A DNA stretch of 64,000 nt, taken from contig JAPFFF010000008.1 of the NCBI GenBank assembly GCA_039105265.1, positions 4,340,001 through 4,404,000 of the forward strand. The letters are read 5' to 3'. The position numbers were made by a program, and so were the translations under genes. Origin of the DNA: Tritrichomonas musculus (taxonomy: Eukaryota > Parabasalia > Tritrichomonadida > Tritrichomonadidae). This document shows, in pieces, positions 48,319 to 58,019 of this stretch. Below the pieces are notes generated by a model. That model made no database searches. It was not told the DNA's origin and was given only the letters and a program-made list of their open reading frames with translations. Positions within the stretch are counted from its first letter, which is position 1. Each line of letters opens with the position of its first letter.

Positions 48319-48900
48319 ATGATCTCTAAAGATAAGTTGTCCCAATTTTTTGTTGATGAAATAATTTCTGCAAGAGGCAAGGTTAATGATAAAATCAAAG
48401 AGGCCGATGAAAAAAGAAAAAGCGAAATTGATGCTTTAAAGAAAGAGATTGATGAAATGTCAAAACAACACGATGATGCGATTAAAAATGCTAAAGAAGC
48501 ACAAACATCTTTAAATTCAGACCAAAGGTCGAAATCATTACTTCAAAAGAAGAAAGAACTTCAACAACAAAAAACAGAATATGAAAAAAAAATACAATCT
48601 TTACAAGATAGTATACAAAAAATTCAATCACAATCAAATAAAAATAATTATTCTGCATCATTGTCGTTGATGCAGTCTATTGCTCCAATCAGATTTTCTT
48701 CAGTTACACCAACCAAGTTATCAGGGATAATATCATATGGAACTCCATCATCAACAGAATCATTTGAATACGATCGCTCAAATTCAGTTGAAATTCCTGA
48801 AAAATTTTGGAAACAATTATTAAAATGTTATAATGCTCGCTATAATGTCAACCAAAACTCAGATAATGGCTGGAATTTGAACGATGGACTTTCATGGTAA
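48319..48900 (+). CDS. SPC24: Probable kinetochore protein Spc24
   Basis: 193 residues from the ATG at 48319 (MISKDKLSQFFVDEI), close to the 197 residues of human SPC24. Residues about 15-110 are a coiled coil. The C-terminal domain (about 112-175) reads SLSLMQSIAPIRFSSVTPTK, LSGIISYGTPSSTESFEY, then an acidic turn and EIPEKFWKQLLK. This follows the SPC24 RWD-like pattern 'LY..v..I.W…  …v.GI..G…. .. i.LD…S..fI.dyLW.lv'. SPC24 pairs with SPC25 at the centromere end of the NDC80 complex. The match is by pattern, not by strong identity. The leader has TCACAACATTCATTA, an initiator-like pair of TCA strings, directly before the ATG. Confidence 0.55.
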   Translation: MISKDKLSQFFVDEIISARGKVNDKIKEADEKRKSEIDALKKEIDEMSKQHDDAIKNAKEAQTSLNSDQRSKSLLQKKKELQQQKTEYEKKIQSLQDSIQKIQSQSNKNNYSASLSLMQSIAPIRFSSVTPTKLSGIISYGTPSSTESFEYDRSNSVEIPEKFWKQLLKCYNARYNVNQNSDNGWNLNDGLSW

Positions 48901-49750
48901 TCGTTAAATATATATTTTTTTGTTTTACAAAATTTATTATAATAAAAAATTATGGTATTAAAGTATTCATTAAAAAAAGCTTATAAATATTTTTATGAAA
49001 TATTTTTTTTATAAATAAAAATACAACATGATGATACTAGTATCATAATAGATTTCATTAAAAAAATTACTTGAAAAATAGTGATCAATGGTACATTATT
49101 GGATGATTATCTATATAAATTTTCAGTATTAATATAATACATAAAAATGCTTCATTGTGTAAAAAGATAAATCTTTTTTTATATTTGAACAAATTGATTT
49201 CTCATTATAAATTCAGTTTATTTCAATCAATGATTTTTAACAATACTTCAAAAGGGTATAAATAGATTTATAATATGAGATATAATTTATAAAATACAAA
49301 TATACCAAAAATTTTTAAAGAACATAAAATCTTTTCTTGAAAAAACTTATTTAAAAAATAGGAAATGCCAAATAATAATAAATATTTTTAAATACACATT
49401 AATTAGCATTATACTCTATATATTACTTAGAAAATTAATATTTATATCGAGATATATCTTTATTTAAAATGATCTTTTTTTTATATTTTGATGATCTTAT
49501 CATTTGAATAAACTACATTTACTCAATATATTATTATAAAAATTATAATTTATTAGTAAATTTAATATTATTTGAAAAAAATAAAAATAAAAATAAATTT
49601 ATTTATGAAAAAATTACATAATTTAATTATGAATATTAAAAATATTAATTATCTACTTTTCAATAATATATTTATATCCATTCAAAATGATAAAACTCCA
49701 ATTTCAAAATATTGAATAATTCTATTTATATATAAACTCAATTTTTTATA
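48901..49750. other. Intergenic region
   Basis: 850 bp of strongly AT-rich DNA; no gene, repeat or RNA seen. Confidence 0.6.
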
Positions 49751-50854
49751 ATGAATTTATCATCCCTCCTTACTTATATTACAAGCTTAATAAGCCAAGA
49801 TCCTGAAACTTATTCACAGAAGTCAGCAAAAGACTTGTTTGCTGATCTAACTTCTCAAGCAGTTGAAGATATATGCAACCAAGTTAAACAAATATTTAAA
49901 GATGAAGATATACTTCTTAATCTTGAAGGTGATTTTATCGTTGTTGGCGATTTACATGGACATTTTTTTGATCTCATCCGTATTTTTAATCATTTTGGGC
50001 TTCCTTCACAACAGAAATATATTTTTCTTGGCGACACAATTGATAGGGGAGAATTTTCACTTTATACAATCCTTTCAATTTTTGTCATGAAATGCAGTTT
50101 TCCATCATCGATTTATATTATTCGCGGTAACCATGAATTTGAAAATTATAACAGTGGTCTCTCCGAAGAAATAAACGAACTATTCCACATAAATGGAAAA
50201 AATACAATGATGACAATAAATCAAGCATTCTCATATCTTCCTCTAGCAATAGTTCTTAATAATGAATATTTATGCGTCCATGGTGGAATAGGGCCTTCTT
50301 TCAATGATATAAACCAAATATGTAATATAACAAGACCATTTGTTTCGATTTATGGTGGCATTGCTAATTCGCTTTTATGGTCAGATCCAAATGAAAATAT
50401 TGATACTTTTCATGAATCTCGCCGTGGCGTTGGGTATGAATATGGATATCAGGCAATTAAATTATTTTTAAAAAATAATAATTTGAAAATGCTCATACGC
50501 GGACATGAAGTAGTAAAAGAAGGTGTGTCATATTCACTAGAAAAAACAGTTGTGACTGTGTTTAGTGCATCTAACTATTGTGGTGAATTAAATAATTCAG
50601 GTGGAGTTCTAATTATAAAAAAAGGATCTCCTGAAAAAATTTTCACTTTCCCACCAATAACTCCTTATGTGACAAGGGTCAAACAGACAAGTAGAGATAC
50701 TGATACTATAAAAACAAAAATAACGCCTCACAGGAATTCTTCTAATGGAAGAACAGTTTTATTAGTACCAAAAATGCAAGGATTTAAACCAATTTCTTCT
50801 CTACCTACACAAAGAAGGAAAAGAGTTCATTCTCATTCAGCTCTTCCTGTTTAA
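49751..50854 (+). CDS. PPP-family serine/threonine protein phosphatase
   Basis: 367 residues. The metal-binding signatures are all present: GDLHG (67-71), GDTIDRG (95-101; GDxVDRG in most family members), RGNHE (125-129), HGGIGPS (177-183), LLWSDP (208-213), IRGHE (249-253) and SASNYCG (272-278). The core is about residues 40-300. A Ser/Thr/Arg-rich tail of about 65 residues follows and ends in basic clusters. It is closest to the PP1/PP2A-like catalytic subunits; trichomonads have a large lineage-specific set. The substrate is unknown. The active-site set is complete, so the enzyme should be active. Confidence 0.92.
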   Translation: MNLSSLLTYITSLISQDPETYSQKSAKDLFADLTSQAVEDICNQVKQIFKDEDILLNLEGDFIVVGDLHGHFFDLIRIFNHFGLPSQQKYIFLGDTIDRGEFSLYTILSIFVMKCSFPSSIYIIRGNHEFENYNSGLSEEINELFHINGKNTMMTINQAFSYLPLAIVLNNEYLCVHGGIGPSFNDINQICNITRPFVSIYGGIANSLLWSDPNENIDTFHESRRGVGYEYGYQAIKLFLKNNNLKMLIRGHEVVKEGVSYSLEKTVVTVFSASNYCGELNNSGGVLIIKKGSPEKIFTFPPITPYVTRVKQTSRDTDTIKTKITPHRNSSNGRTVLLVPKMQGFKPISSLPTQRRKRVHSHSALPV

Positions 50855-51055
50855 CTTTGGTTGATTTAGAACATTGATGATTTTATTTGTAAATATATAT
50901 ATTATTCTCATATCTTTTATCTATTTGTAAAGTATTGAAAAATATTTTGATGTATTTTAACAGATTCTGTTTGATTTAAAAAGAAAAACTAAGTTTAAGT
51001 GCGAATATAGATTTTATTTATACATATATATAGAACATGATTGGATTAGTCATCC

Positions 51056-52162
51056 CTAAACTTTAATTTTGAGTAATGATATGGTATTTTTGAGCTGGGC
51101 AAGACTCATATTTTGAACCTCCTCGACATCTTTTTCTGTGCATGCAATTGGACTGGAGAACACTCCTTTATAAATACAAATTTCTGGTTCTTCAACTTTA
51201 ATCAAGTCGTTTTTATTTGAACAAATTAATTTAAGTTCAATAGCTCTTGCAGCTTTTGTTTTCCAGCAAACGTCTCCACCATCAAAGTACAGAGTATCAC
51301 CAGTTTGATTTTTAAAGATTCCAACTAGATTATGGGGTTGCTTTACTTTTCGCAAAAATTTTAATGTGTATTCTCCAAAAGTATATTTTTCATCAAAAAG
51401 AGAAAGCGCTTCAGGCAAAACAAAGCTCGTTATGTTAGCTGCTTTGGCGTACTTTCCGATTTTCTTTGATAGAAAATGAGCGATTTCATTAATATCATGA
51501 GAAAGTGATTGAGTAAGTGCTGGCAAAAATGCAGGTCGATCTTTTGGCGGACAAAAAGTGAATTTCCATATTTTAGTTAATACTTGTCGAAAAGCTGAAA
51601 CATTGCCTCCTTTAGATGCAAATTTCTTTTTTGCTAAACGATCTGCTAAAGATTGAAGAAAATTCATAGGTTTGCGGAAATAAGCCATTTTTTTATCACA
51701 ATTTGAAGCAAAGCGAATTCCTTCTTCCTTCATTTTCTCTCTTTTCTTTATACCTTCTTTATACTTTGAAGTTAAAATCTTTAATAATTTTGCTTTCTCC
51801 TCTATAAAAACATCGCATGTATCTTTACAATTAGATCGAGGGTTTGTTGAATTTTCATCTGATCCATCACAGCAATCGCATATACCATCGCCAACACTCC
51901 ATTTCGGAATTTCTTTGGGAAAAATATCCCTGTTTCTGCAATAAAAAGTACCATTTGGGTATGCACTTGTGCCTGGCTCATCAGATCCATCAAGACAATC
52001 AACATAGTTATCATTTAATTGATTAACTGGGATTACTTTCAAACCATCAAAACAGCGAAACGTCTTTTGATTTAAATCGATATTAGATTTATATTTATCC
52101 CAAGTATCTGGATGAGATCCAATTGGAGGAATATCAATTGAAATGAGGAATAAAACAAGCAT
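51056..52162 (-). CDS. GTB1: Glucosidase II beta subunit (PRKCSH/GTB1)
   Basis: 368 residues. A short hydrophobic N-terminus (MLVLFLISIDIPPIGS) fits a signal peptide. Two LDL-receptor-A-like modules follow, with YVDCLDGSDEPG (54-64) and CDCCDGSDENS (95-105), then a coiled coil (about 120-150). The C-terminal part carries an MRH (mannose-6-phosphate receptor homology) domain (about 260-350) with YFDGGDVCW, ELKLIC and EPEICIYKGVF. This is the standard layout of the ER glucosidase II beta subunit, which holds the catalytic alpha subunit and binds the glycan. No C-terminal HDEL-type signal is seen (it ends LKIKV). Shorter than animal versions because the acidic middle is short. Confidence 0.88.
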   Translation of the reverse strand: MLVLFLISIDIPPIGSHPDTWDKYKSNIDLNQKTFRCFDGLKVIPVNQLNDNYVDCLDGSDEPGTSAYPNGTFYCRNRDIFPKEIPKWSVGDGICDCCDGSDENSTNPRSNCKDTCDVFIEEKAKLLKILTSKYKEGIKKREKMKEEGIRFASNCDKKMAYFRKPMNFLQSLADRLAKKKFASKGGNVSAFRQVLTKIWKFTFCPPKDRPAFLPALTQSLSHDINEIAHFLSKKIGKYAKAANITSFVLPEALSLFDEKYTFGEYTLKFLRKVKQPHNLVGIFKNQTGDTLYFDGGDVCWKTKAARAIELKLICSNKNDLIKVEEPEICIYKGVFSSPIACTEKDVEEVQNMSLAQLKNTISLLKIKV

Positions 52163-52409
52163 TCTATAAACTATATTTTAAGAGCATATTTGGCCCAACT
52201 CCAATTGATACTCAATTAAGAATATCATCATCTTAAAGCTAAAAAAATTAAAAAACTAAAATCACATTAAACAAATTTTTATTTGTGCTTCTTGATTTAA
52301 AAAATAAAAATGGAAATTTCTTATGTGAGATTACTGAAGAGCAATTATATAAAAAAAAATAATAATGGGAAGCAAAAAATAAAAAAGACATGCATGTTTT
52401 CTCTATCAT

Positions 52410-53312
52410 TTACGCAGAAAGAATTCCAATAGCAGATATGCATTTATCAATTTGTGGGAAAGCCATTAAAATTCTACCGTTTTCAACATCATATGCTTTG
52501 CAAACTCCATCTGTTCCACCTGTCACCAGTTGTGTTGAATCTGCTGTGAAAGCTACGCCCCAAATCCATTCACGCATTTCAGATGAAATAATTGTTTGCT
52601 TCATATCACCATTACCAGCATCCCATAATCGGACAGTATTATTTGCAGCAGATGTTGCAAATAATTTTCCATTTGGAGAGTAAGCACAGCTAAGCTGAAA
52701 ATCATTATGAGCTTGAATGCGAAAAACTTCATTAAATACTTCTGTATCAGCTACCTTATAGCTCCTAGTAATACCAGATTGGGCAGCAACAAGGAAACTG
52801 TTTCCATCTGGAGCTAGAGCCATTGTTCGAATTGGACCTTCATCAATTTTCAAAGTTTTTATTGTATTAGAATTTCTTATATCATATGAAGTCAGGCATC
52901 CGTTTTCATCACCTGCAATCACCTGATTTAATGTTGGAATAAATACAATTGCGTTGTCTTGGTTTTTGGTTGATATTGCTATCGTATTTTGCGCAGTTCT
53001 TCTATCCCATATTTTTACTTTTTTATCATCTCCACATGTTAAGAAGATATTGCTTTGTAAAATTAAGTCAGTAACGTTACCTTCATGTGCAATTACAGCT
53101 TGAGTGGATTTTTTGGCTTTTGAATAAAAGTCATATGCAAAAACATATGAATAAGAGGCGGCATAGAAGCGATGATCACCACATGTGACAATTTTATTTG
53201 CCTGCGTATTTTGAATCTCAAATTCGCAAATTGGAGCAGTTGTCTCTAAGTCAAACGCAGTTATCATTAAGTTATACGATCCTGCAAGGAGGATAGAAGT
53301 TGGCTTGCTCAT
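52410..53312 (-). CDS. LST8: TOR complex WD40 subunit LST8
   Basis: 300 residues forming one seven-bladed WD40 propeller with no extra domain, the usual LST8 size. Diagnostic segments are HEGNVTDLILQSNIFLTCGD, KVKIWDRR, VIAGDENGCLTSYDIRNS, EGPIRTMALAPDGNSFLVAA, CAYSPNGKLFATSAANNTVR and WIWGVAFTADSTQLVTGG. The Pro/Ile-Arg-Thr/Ser block of blade five and the W-x-W before the last blade are typical of LST8/GbetaL. It stabilises the TOR kinase domain in TORC1 and TORC2. It is transcribed towards the glucosidase II gene. Confidence 0.85.
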   Translation of the reverse strand: MSKPTSILLAGSYNLMITAFDLETTAPICEFEIQNTQANKIVTCGDHRFYAASYSYVFAYDFYSKAKKSTQAVIAHEGNVTDLILQSNIFLTCGDDKKVKIWDRRTAQNTIAISTKNQDNAIVFIPTLNQVIAGDENGCLTSYDIRNSNTIKTLKIDEGPIRTMALAPDGNSFLVAAQSGITRSYKVADTEVFNEVFRIQAHNDFQLSCAYSPNGKLFATSAANNTVRLWDAGNGDMKQTIISSEMREWIWGVAFTADSTQLVTGGTDGVCKAYDVENGRILMAFPQIDKCISAIGILSA

Positions 53313-53679
53313 TTTTAGATATGAAATTTAAAAAAATTCAAAAAGTTAGAGCGTAATGAAAGAAAAAAAAAGGTGAATTTTATGATTGCTTCACCGTCAA
53401 AAATTCAATAGAATAGATTTTTGAATACATTAACTCACCTCTACCATGATTCATTTTTATCAATTTTTATAAATCATATTATTAGATATAAATAAATCCT
53501 GGGTTTAAATATTAATATCTTGCACATTTTCTTAGCGTTAATGCAATAAATGAACAAAAAAAAAAAAAATATCTGAGGTAAAATGGATTTCGTTTAGAAG
53601 GTAACTATTTTTTAAAATGTACACAAACAATAAAATGCGTATCAAATATTCTATTTTTAAAACACAATAATTACAATGA
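53313..53679. other. Intergenic spacer
   Basis: 367 bp of AT-rich DNA upstream of LST8 and downstream of APC11. GCTTCACCGTCAAAAATTC near 53387 includes an initiator-like TCAC but is far from any start. Nothing else seen. Confidence 0.55.
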
Positions 53680-53958
53680 TTAATGATTACCTGATTGAAA
53701 TTCGAAGTATTGTCTACATATGGGGCATGTGTTTGCTGATTGCGGTTGTGCAAGCCATTTCATAATACATTGAATATGAAAAGCATGGCCACATCTTCCA
53801 AGTGCAATTGGCGAATCATCACCTGGCCATTTGACTCCAGGTGCTGCCATTTCGAAGGCGTTATGGCATATACCACATACATCTTCATTTTTGACATCCC
53901 AATTCCATGTAGCAACTGGCTTCCAAGAAGTAATTTTTACACGTTGCTTTTCACTCAT
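53680..53958 (-). CDS. APC11: Anaphase-promoting complex RING subunit APC11
   Basis: 92 residues from the ATG ending at 53958 (MSEKQRVKITSW). The frame opens higher up but only with a GTG. It follows APC11 very closely: VKITSWKPVATWNWDVKNED, CGICHNAFE, WPGDDSPIALGRCGHAFH, IQCIMKWL and CPICRQYFEF. The RING-H2 ligands are Cys28, Cys31, Cys56, His58, His61, Cys64, Cys78 and Cys81. APC11 recruits the E2 enzyme and is the catalytic RING of the APC/C. In human and yeast APC11 three more cysteines bind a third zinc between the first two pairs; here those positions are Ala, Val and Ser, so that site is absent. Confidence 0.93.
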   Translation of the reverse strand: MSEKQRVKITSWKPVATWNWDVKNEDVCGICHNAFEMAAPGVKWPGDDSPIALGRCGHAFHIQCIMKWLAQPQSANTCPICRQYFEFQSGNH

Positions 53959-54054
53959 TTCTATATAATAAACGTTCACTATTGAATAATTAAATAAACC
54001 ATTTAAAAAAAATCTCTAAATGGTCTGATTAAAAAACGTTTTTTAATTTTTAAC

Positions 54055-56442
54055 ATGAAACAAGTACCTCTTCACGAAGTTGAGCGTCTGATTAAACAAC
54101 TTGATGGGAAAACAAGAAGCGAAAAAACTCGTGCCTCTCAAAAGTTAACTAATATTCCTGTTTTTCCAAATTTAATTTCGCAGCCAGATCAATTTCTTTC
54201 AGAAGTAGTTGCACCTGTTCTTCGTCATTTTTCGAACGATACTGAAATGGTACGCCAAAATTGTGTTATAACAGCACAAAATTATGCAAAAGAACTTGGA
54301 AAAGATAATCTTAAAGATATTTTATATATAATGCTACCTCCAATTTTTGAACGATTAAAAGAAGAAAAAATTGAGCCAGCTGAACAAATCAGAATGATGC
54401 TCATGCAATTACTTTTAGATTTAATAAAAATGGTTTCAGAAGATACTAATCCAAATAATTGGAATAATTATGCAGATAATTTAATAAATCCTCTTACTTT
54501 AGCATTCAATTCACGCGATCCAGAAATTAAAAAAGTTGGATGTGATGTTCTTGATGCTGCTATTCCACGCTGTAGCCAAGAAAATCTTTCGAATTTATCT
54601 TTAACGCTAACAAAAGCTTTACTTCCAAACTGTACGCATTCACAATTTGAAGTAAGAAAGAAATCTCTAAATTCAATAGCCTCACTAGCCATTGCATCAG
54701 GTGTACTTGATGGCGTGGACAATCTAATTAAAGTTTTACAAAATTTGGTTGATGACAGAAACTCTGGTGTTAGAAAGGCAGCTATCAATTTATGCAAAGA
54801 TATATTAATTAAACATGCAGAAAGAGAAAATCTATTCTTTCCTCTTATGATGCCATTGATGGCATTCTCTTCTCCTATTGTCCATGTCTTCCCGTTAGAA
54901 GTGAATTCTAAGTGCAATCAACCTAATATAACCGCTGAAGCAACGTTAGCATTCAATTCATTAAATGAAATTGGTCTCTCAATCCAAGGCGAATTTGAAG
55001 AAACAGAAAGAGTATTCAATGATAAATATACTCTCAATGCAGGTGCTGTTCATATTGTTACTTCGAGAATCACAAAATTTATGAAAACTTTACTTCCAAT
55101 GCTTACAGACTGGACTGATAAATCTAGAAAATATGGATATTCAGTTACTCGTACATTTTTATATATTGTTGGAAATAAAATTGAATCAAATATTATTTTT
55201 ATGCTTCCAGTTCTTGGCAATTCACTACGTGATATTCGAGATGATAATGAAAATGCTCTTCAGTGTGCATCAATTATGGCTTCTTTTGTTCCTGGAAAAG
55301 TGATTAGCGATTATCTAGCACCTCGAATCACAAACGAAGGACCTAAAGAAATAATTTTACTTATTACAGCATCAGCAGTTAATGGCTCTTTTGAATCAGA
55401 GCAACTTGATCAAATTCTCAAACAATGTATGCATGTTAGAGTTTATGAATCACTTGAATGTGTTGAACCACTTGTCAATTTTGTTTTAGCTATCATTCAT
55501 CGTTCTACAGATTTTGCAAATCAAAACTCTGTTGCTCTCTTAATCTTCATTTTGAAACTATGCGAAAAAACAGATGCAATTAAATGCTTTACAGATGCTT
55601 TTGGACGACCAATTGATACAGTTTTTGCGGAGAACATGAGTGAACTTCTTAAATCAGAAGACAAAACGCCACAATTCTTAACTCATTTAATGCTAACTGC
55701 TCCACCAGAAGCAATTAAAGCAAATCAAGAGCTTGCTTGTACAGAACTTTCAGCTGCAACTAAAAATAATGAGCAAGATCCAGCAGCAAAATCAGCAATC
55801 GAGATTTTGATTACTAAATTAGCAGATAGAGGAGCATTTGAAAATGTTTCAATGGACTTTGTTCAAGTAGTTCTCGATGATATGATTTGGTGTGCAGGAA
55901 AAGTAAAGATACCATACAGAGAGAATGCAACATATGCATTAGGATCACTTATCAAATCGAATGCAATCAATGATGAAATGCTAAATAATCAAATTGAAAA
56001 AATTCTTCCGATGATTTTATCATCTCTAGATGATTCATGGGCTGATTGTGTTCGTGTTGCAGGTTCATCATGCATGTTTGAGTTCGTCAAAAGAAGTAAA
56101 AATGATGAAAAAGAATTCGAAAAGATTTATCCTGCTATGAAAGAAAGGCTTGATGATCATGTTTTACAGGTTCGTGTAATGGCTGCAAAAATATTAGCTA
56201 TTTACCTACCAAAATGTGCAGAGTCAAGCGCTGCTGATTCAATCCCTGAGAAATGGAATGAATTGTTCATTTTCATTGATGATGATAGTGAAGAAATCAG
56301 AAATGCTGCAGCTGATCTTGTCAGAAGTGTGGCTAAGGTTCCTAAATGGAAAGAATCTATTATTAATAATTTGAAAGAACAAAATAGCTATCATCATGAA
56401 TCAAATGAATTGTGTCAAAAACTTGTGTCTGAACTTCAATAA
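54055..56442 (+). CDS. DNAAF5: Dynein axonemal assembly factor 5 (HEATR2)
   Basis: 795 residues of continuous HEAT-type helical pairs. The region about 330-420, reading FMKTLLPMLTDWTDKSRKYG, FLYIVGNKIESNIIFMLPVL and ENALQCASIMASFVPGKV, resembles the central HEAT repeats of DNAAF5/HEATR2 ('…ilPal..Di.dW…trvksa.LL..ll…aE…..hle.vL..l…..D.e..V…'). HEATR2 helps preassemble outer and inner dynein arms in the cytoplasm, consistent with a flagellated protist. Length and domain content fit. The divergent APC11 start lies 96 bp away. Confidence 0.75.
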   Translation: MKQVPLHEVERLIKQLDGKTRSEKTRASQKLTNIPVFPNLISQPDQFLSEVVAPVLRHFSNDTEMVRQNCVITAQNYAKELGKDNLKDILYIMLPPIFERLKEEKIEPAEQIRMMLMQLLLDLIKMVSEDTNPNNWNNYADNLINPLTLAFNSRDPEIKKVGCDVLDAAIPRCSQENLSNLSLTLTKALLPNCTHSQFEVRKKSLNSIASLAIASGVLDGVDNLIKVLQNLVDDRNSGVRKAAINLCKDILIKHAERENLFFPLMMPLMAFSSPIVHVFPLEVNSKCNQPNITAEATLAFNSLNEIGLSIQGEFEETERVFNDKYTLNAGAVHIVTSRITKFMKTLLPMLTDWTDKSRKYGYSVTRTFLYIVGNKIESNIIFMLPVLGNSLRDIRDDNENALQCASIMASFVPGKVISDYLAPRITNEGPKEIILLITASAVNGSFESEQLDQILKQCMHVRVYESLECVEPLVNFVLAIIHRSTDFANQNSVALLIFILKLCEKTDAIKCFTDAFGRPIDTVFAENMSELLKSEDKTPQFLTHLMLTAPPEAIKANQELACTELSAATKNNEQDPAAKSAIEILITKLADRGAFENVSMDFVQVVLDDMIWCAGKVKIPYRENATYALGSLIKSNAINDEMLNNQIEKILPMILSSLDDSWADCVRVAGSSCMFEFVKRSKNDEKEFEKIYPAMKERLDDHVLQVRVMAAKILAIYLPKCAESSAADSIPEKWNELFIFIDDDSEEIRNAAADLVRSVAKVPKWKESIINNLKEQNSYHHESNELCQKLVSELQ

Positions 56443-56774
56443 ATATTTAAATAAAATAATATTATTAAATAAATTACAATAAATTTTTATTATTTGTCCA
56501 AATTATTATTAAAAGCATAGTGCATCTTTTCTGTATTGATTAGACAACTGCATATGTACAATAACTTTTTACATATTTATTATTCATATATACCCTTCAT
56601 TTTTAGTAAAAAAGAAAGATTTTTTACATTATATTATGATAAAATTTGTTTTCAAAATTCAGTATATAGAATTTAAAGAGAAAATCAAGAAATGAACATT
56701 CTTTTATATAAATTTTATACATTCAAAAAGTTGACTTTTTCTGATTATCAAACGTAATCTTCTGAAAAGTATAA
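56443..56774. other. Intergenic spacer
   Basis: 332 bp of AT-rich DNA; nothing else seen. Confidence 0.6.
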
Positions 56775-57752
56775 ATGAGGAATGAAAAAATTTATTATGA
56801 TCCAATATTAATTAAAAAAAAGCAAATTACAGAAAAATATTCATATACACCGCGCACACTTCCGACAGCACCTGATATTCCATCAATATCGCCGAGAAGG
56901 AAAGTTCAAATTCTACCAAAATCACATGAAATTAGAAATGTTGGTGATAAAGTTCGCGAACTTGAACGTACTACCATTTTAACTAGTCCACATGATCCTA
57001 TTAGACATCTTCGTCGTGATGTTAAAGAATCTGATGAACGACTGCTTTTTGTTAAATCAGGTCATTCAATTGATCATCTTAATATCAATAACAATGATTC
57101 AATAACACAAAACGAGTTACAAAATTCAGGAGCTCCTACTTTAAGGGAAAGAACTCTTGAAGAAACATCAACAACCCATCCTCCAGTTCGTTCAAACTCA
57201 ACAGTTTATGTTTATCATGGAAAATCAATATCTACTGGACCAGCATCAGAAATACAGAATGGATTAAATTTAATGAGGCATAATATCAATGAAATGAATC
57301 GAAAACAATACAATAAAATCATCAAAGAAGTTAATTTAAGAAATAAAAGAAGACCATCTGTACTCAGTCAGATGAACGATGATATTGAAAAATATGGAAT
57401 GGAAGAATGTTTTGCAAGAGCTAAAAGGGCACGTCAATACAGCTCATTGAAATTAAAAAGAGATGAAGCTTGGTGGGAAGTGTTTATTGATTCTATTCCT
57501 GAAGATTTACGAACCAAAAGGACAACAAGATTTATTAATAAGTTTAGTGCAATTAATTTTTATAATGAAAAAAATATCACAAACTTCGTATTTGAATTTT
57601 CGAAAACAGAAGAACTTCAAAATCATTGTTATTCCTTAATGAAATTAGTTAATTCTATTGCAAATTTTCTGGATGATGATCGGCTTGAATTCATATTTTA
57701 CAAAGCAGAAAAGAAGAGAATAGAAAAAGAACAGTCTTTAGAAGAGACATAA
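56775..57752 (+). CDS. Trichomonad protein of unknown function
   Basis: 325 residues. The N-terminal half is Pro/Ser/Arg-rich and probably disordered, with short blocks such as YTPRTLPTAPDIPSISPRR. The C-terminal half (about 175-315) is helical and includes QMNDDIEKYGMEECFARAKR and DEAWWEVFIDSIPEDLRTKR, the latter a Trp-rich helix. A Lys/Glu-rich tail ends the protein. No known domain is recognised. Codon use matches host genes. Confidence 0.7.
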   Translation: MRNEKIYYDPILIKKKQITEKYSYTPRTLPTAPDIPSISPRRKVQILPKSHEIRNVGDKVRELERTTILTSPHDPIRHLRRDVKESDERLLFVKSGHSIDHLNINNNDSITQNELQNSGAPTLRERTLEETSTTHPPVRSNSTVYVYHGKSISTGPASEIQNGLNLMRHNINEMNRKQYNKIIKEVNLRNKRRPSVLSQMNDDIEKYGMEECFARAKRARQYSSLKLKRDEAWWEVFIDSIPEDLRTKRTTRFINKFSAINFYNEKNITNFVFEFSKTEELQNHCYSLMKLVNSIANFLDDDRLEFIFYKAEKKRIEKEQSLEET

Positions 57753-58019
57753 AAAAAAGTAAAGTTGAGAATTTCGTTCTATCAAGCAAGCATGGAAAGT
57801 GAATTGTACAATATTAGTATTTCAATTCAATTTATTCCTATTTTAGCAATGAATATCAAAATTTGCATGCATACACAAACATATTATATAATCTTTTTTT
57901 TTTTTGGTCAAACAATTATTAAATTAATATCGATTTAAATTTGTTTATCAATGTTAATATTTAATTAAAAATAAGATAAAATAACAAATCTTAAAATAAA
58001 AACAATTTAATTACATACA

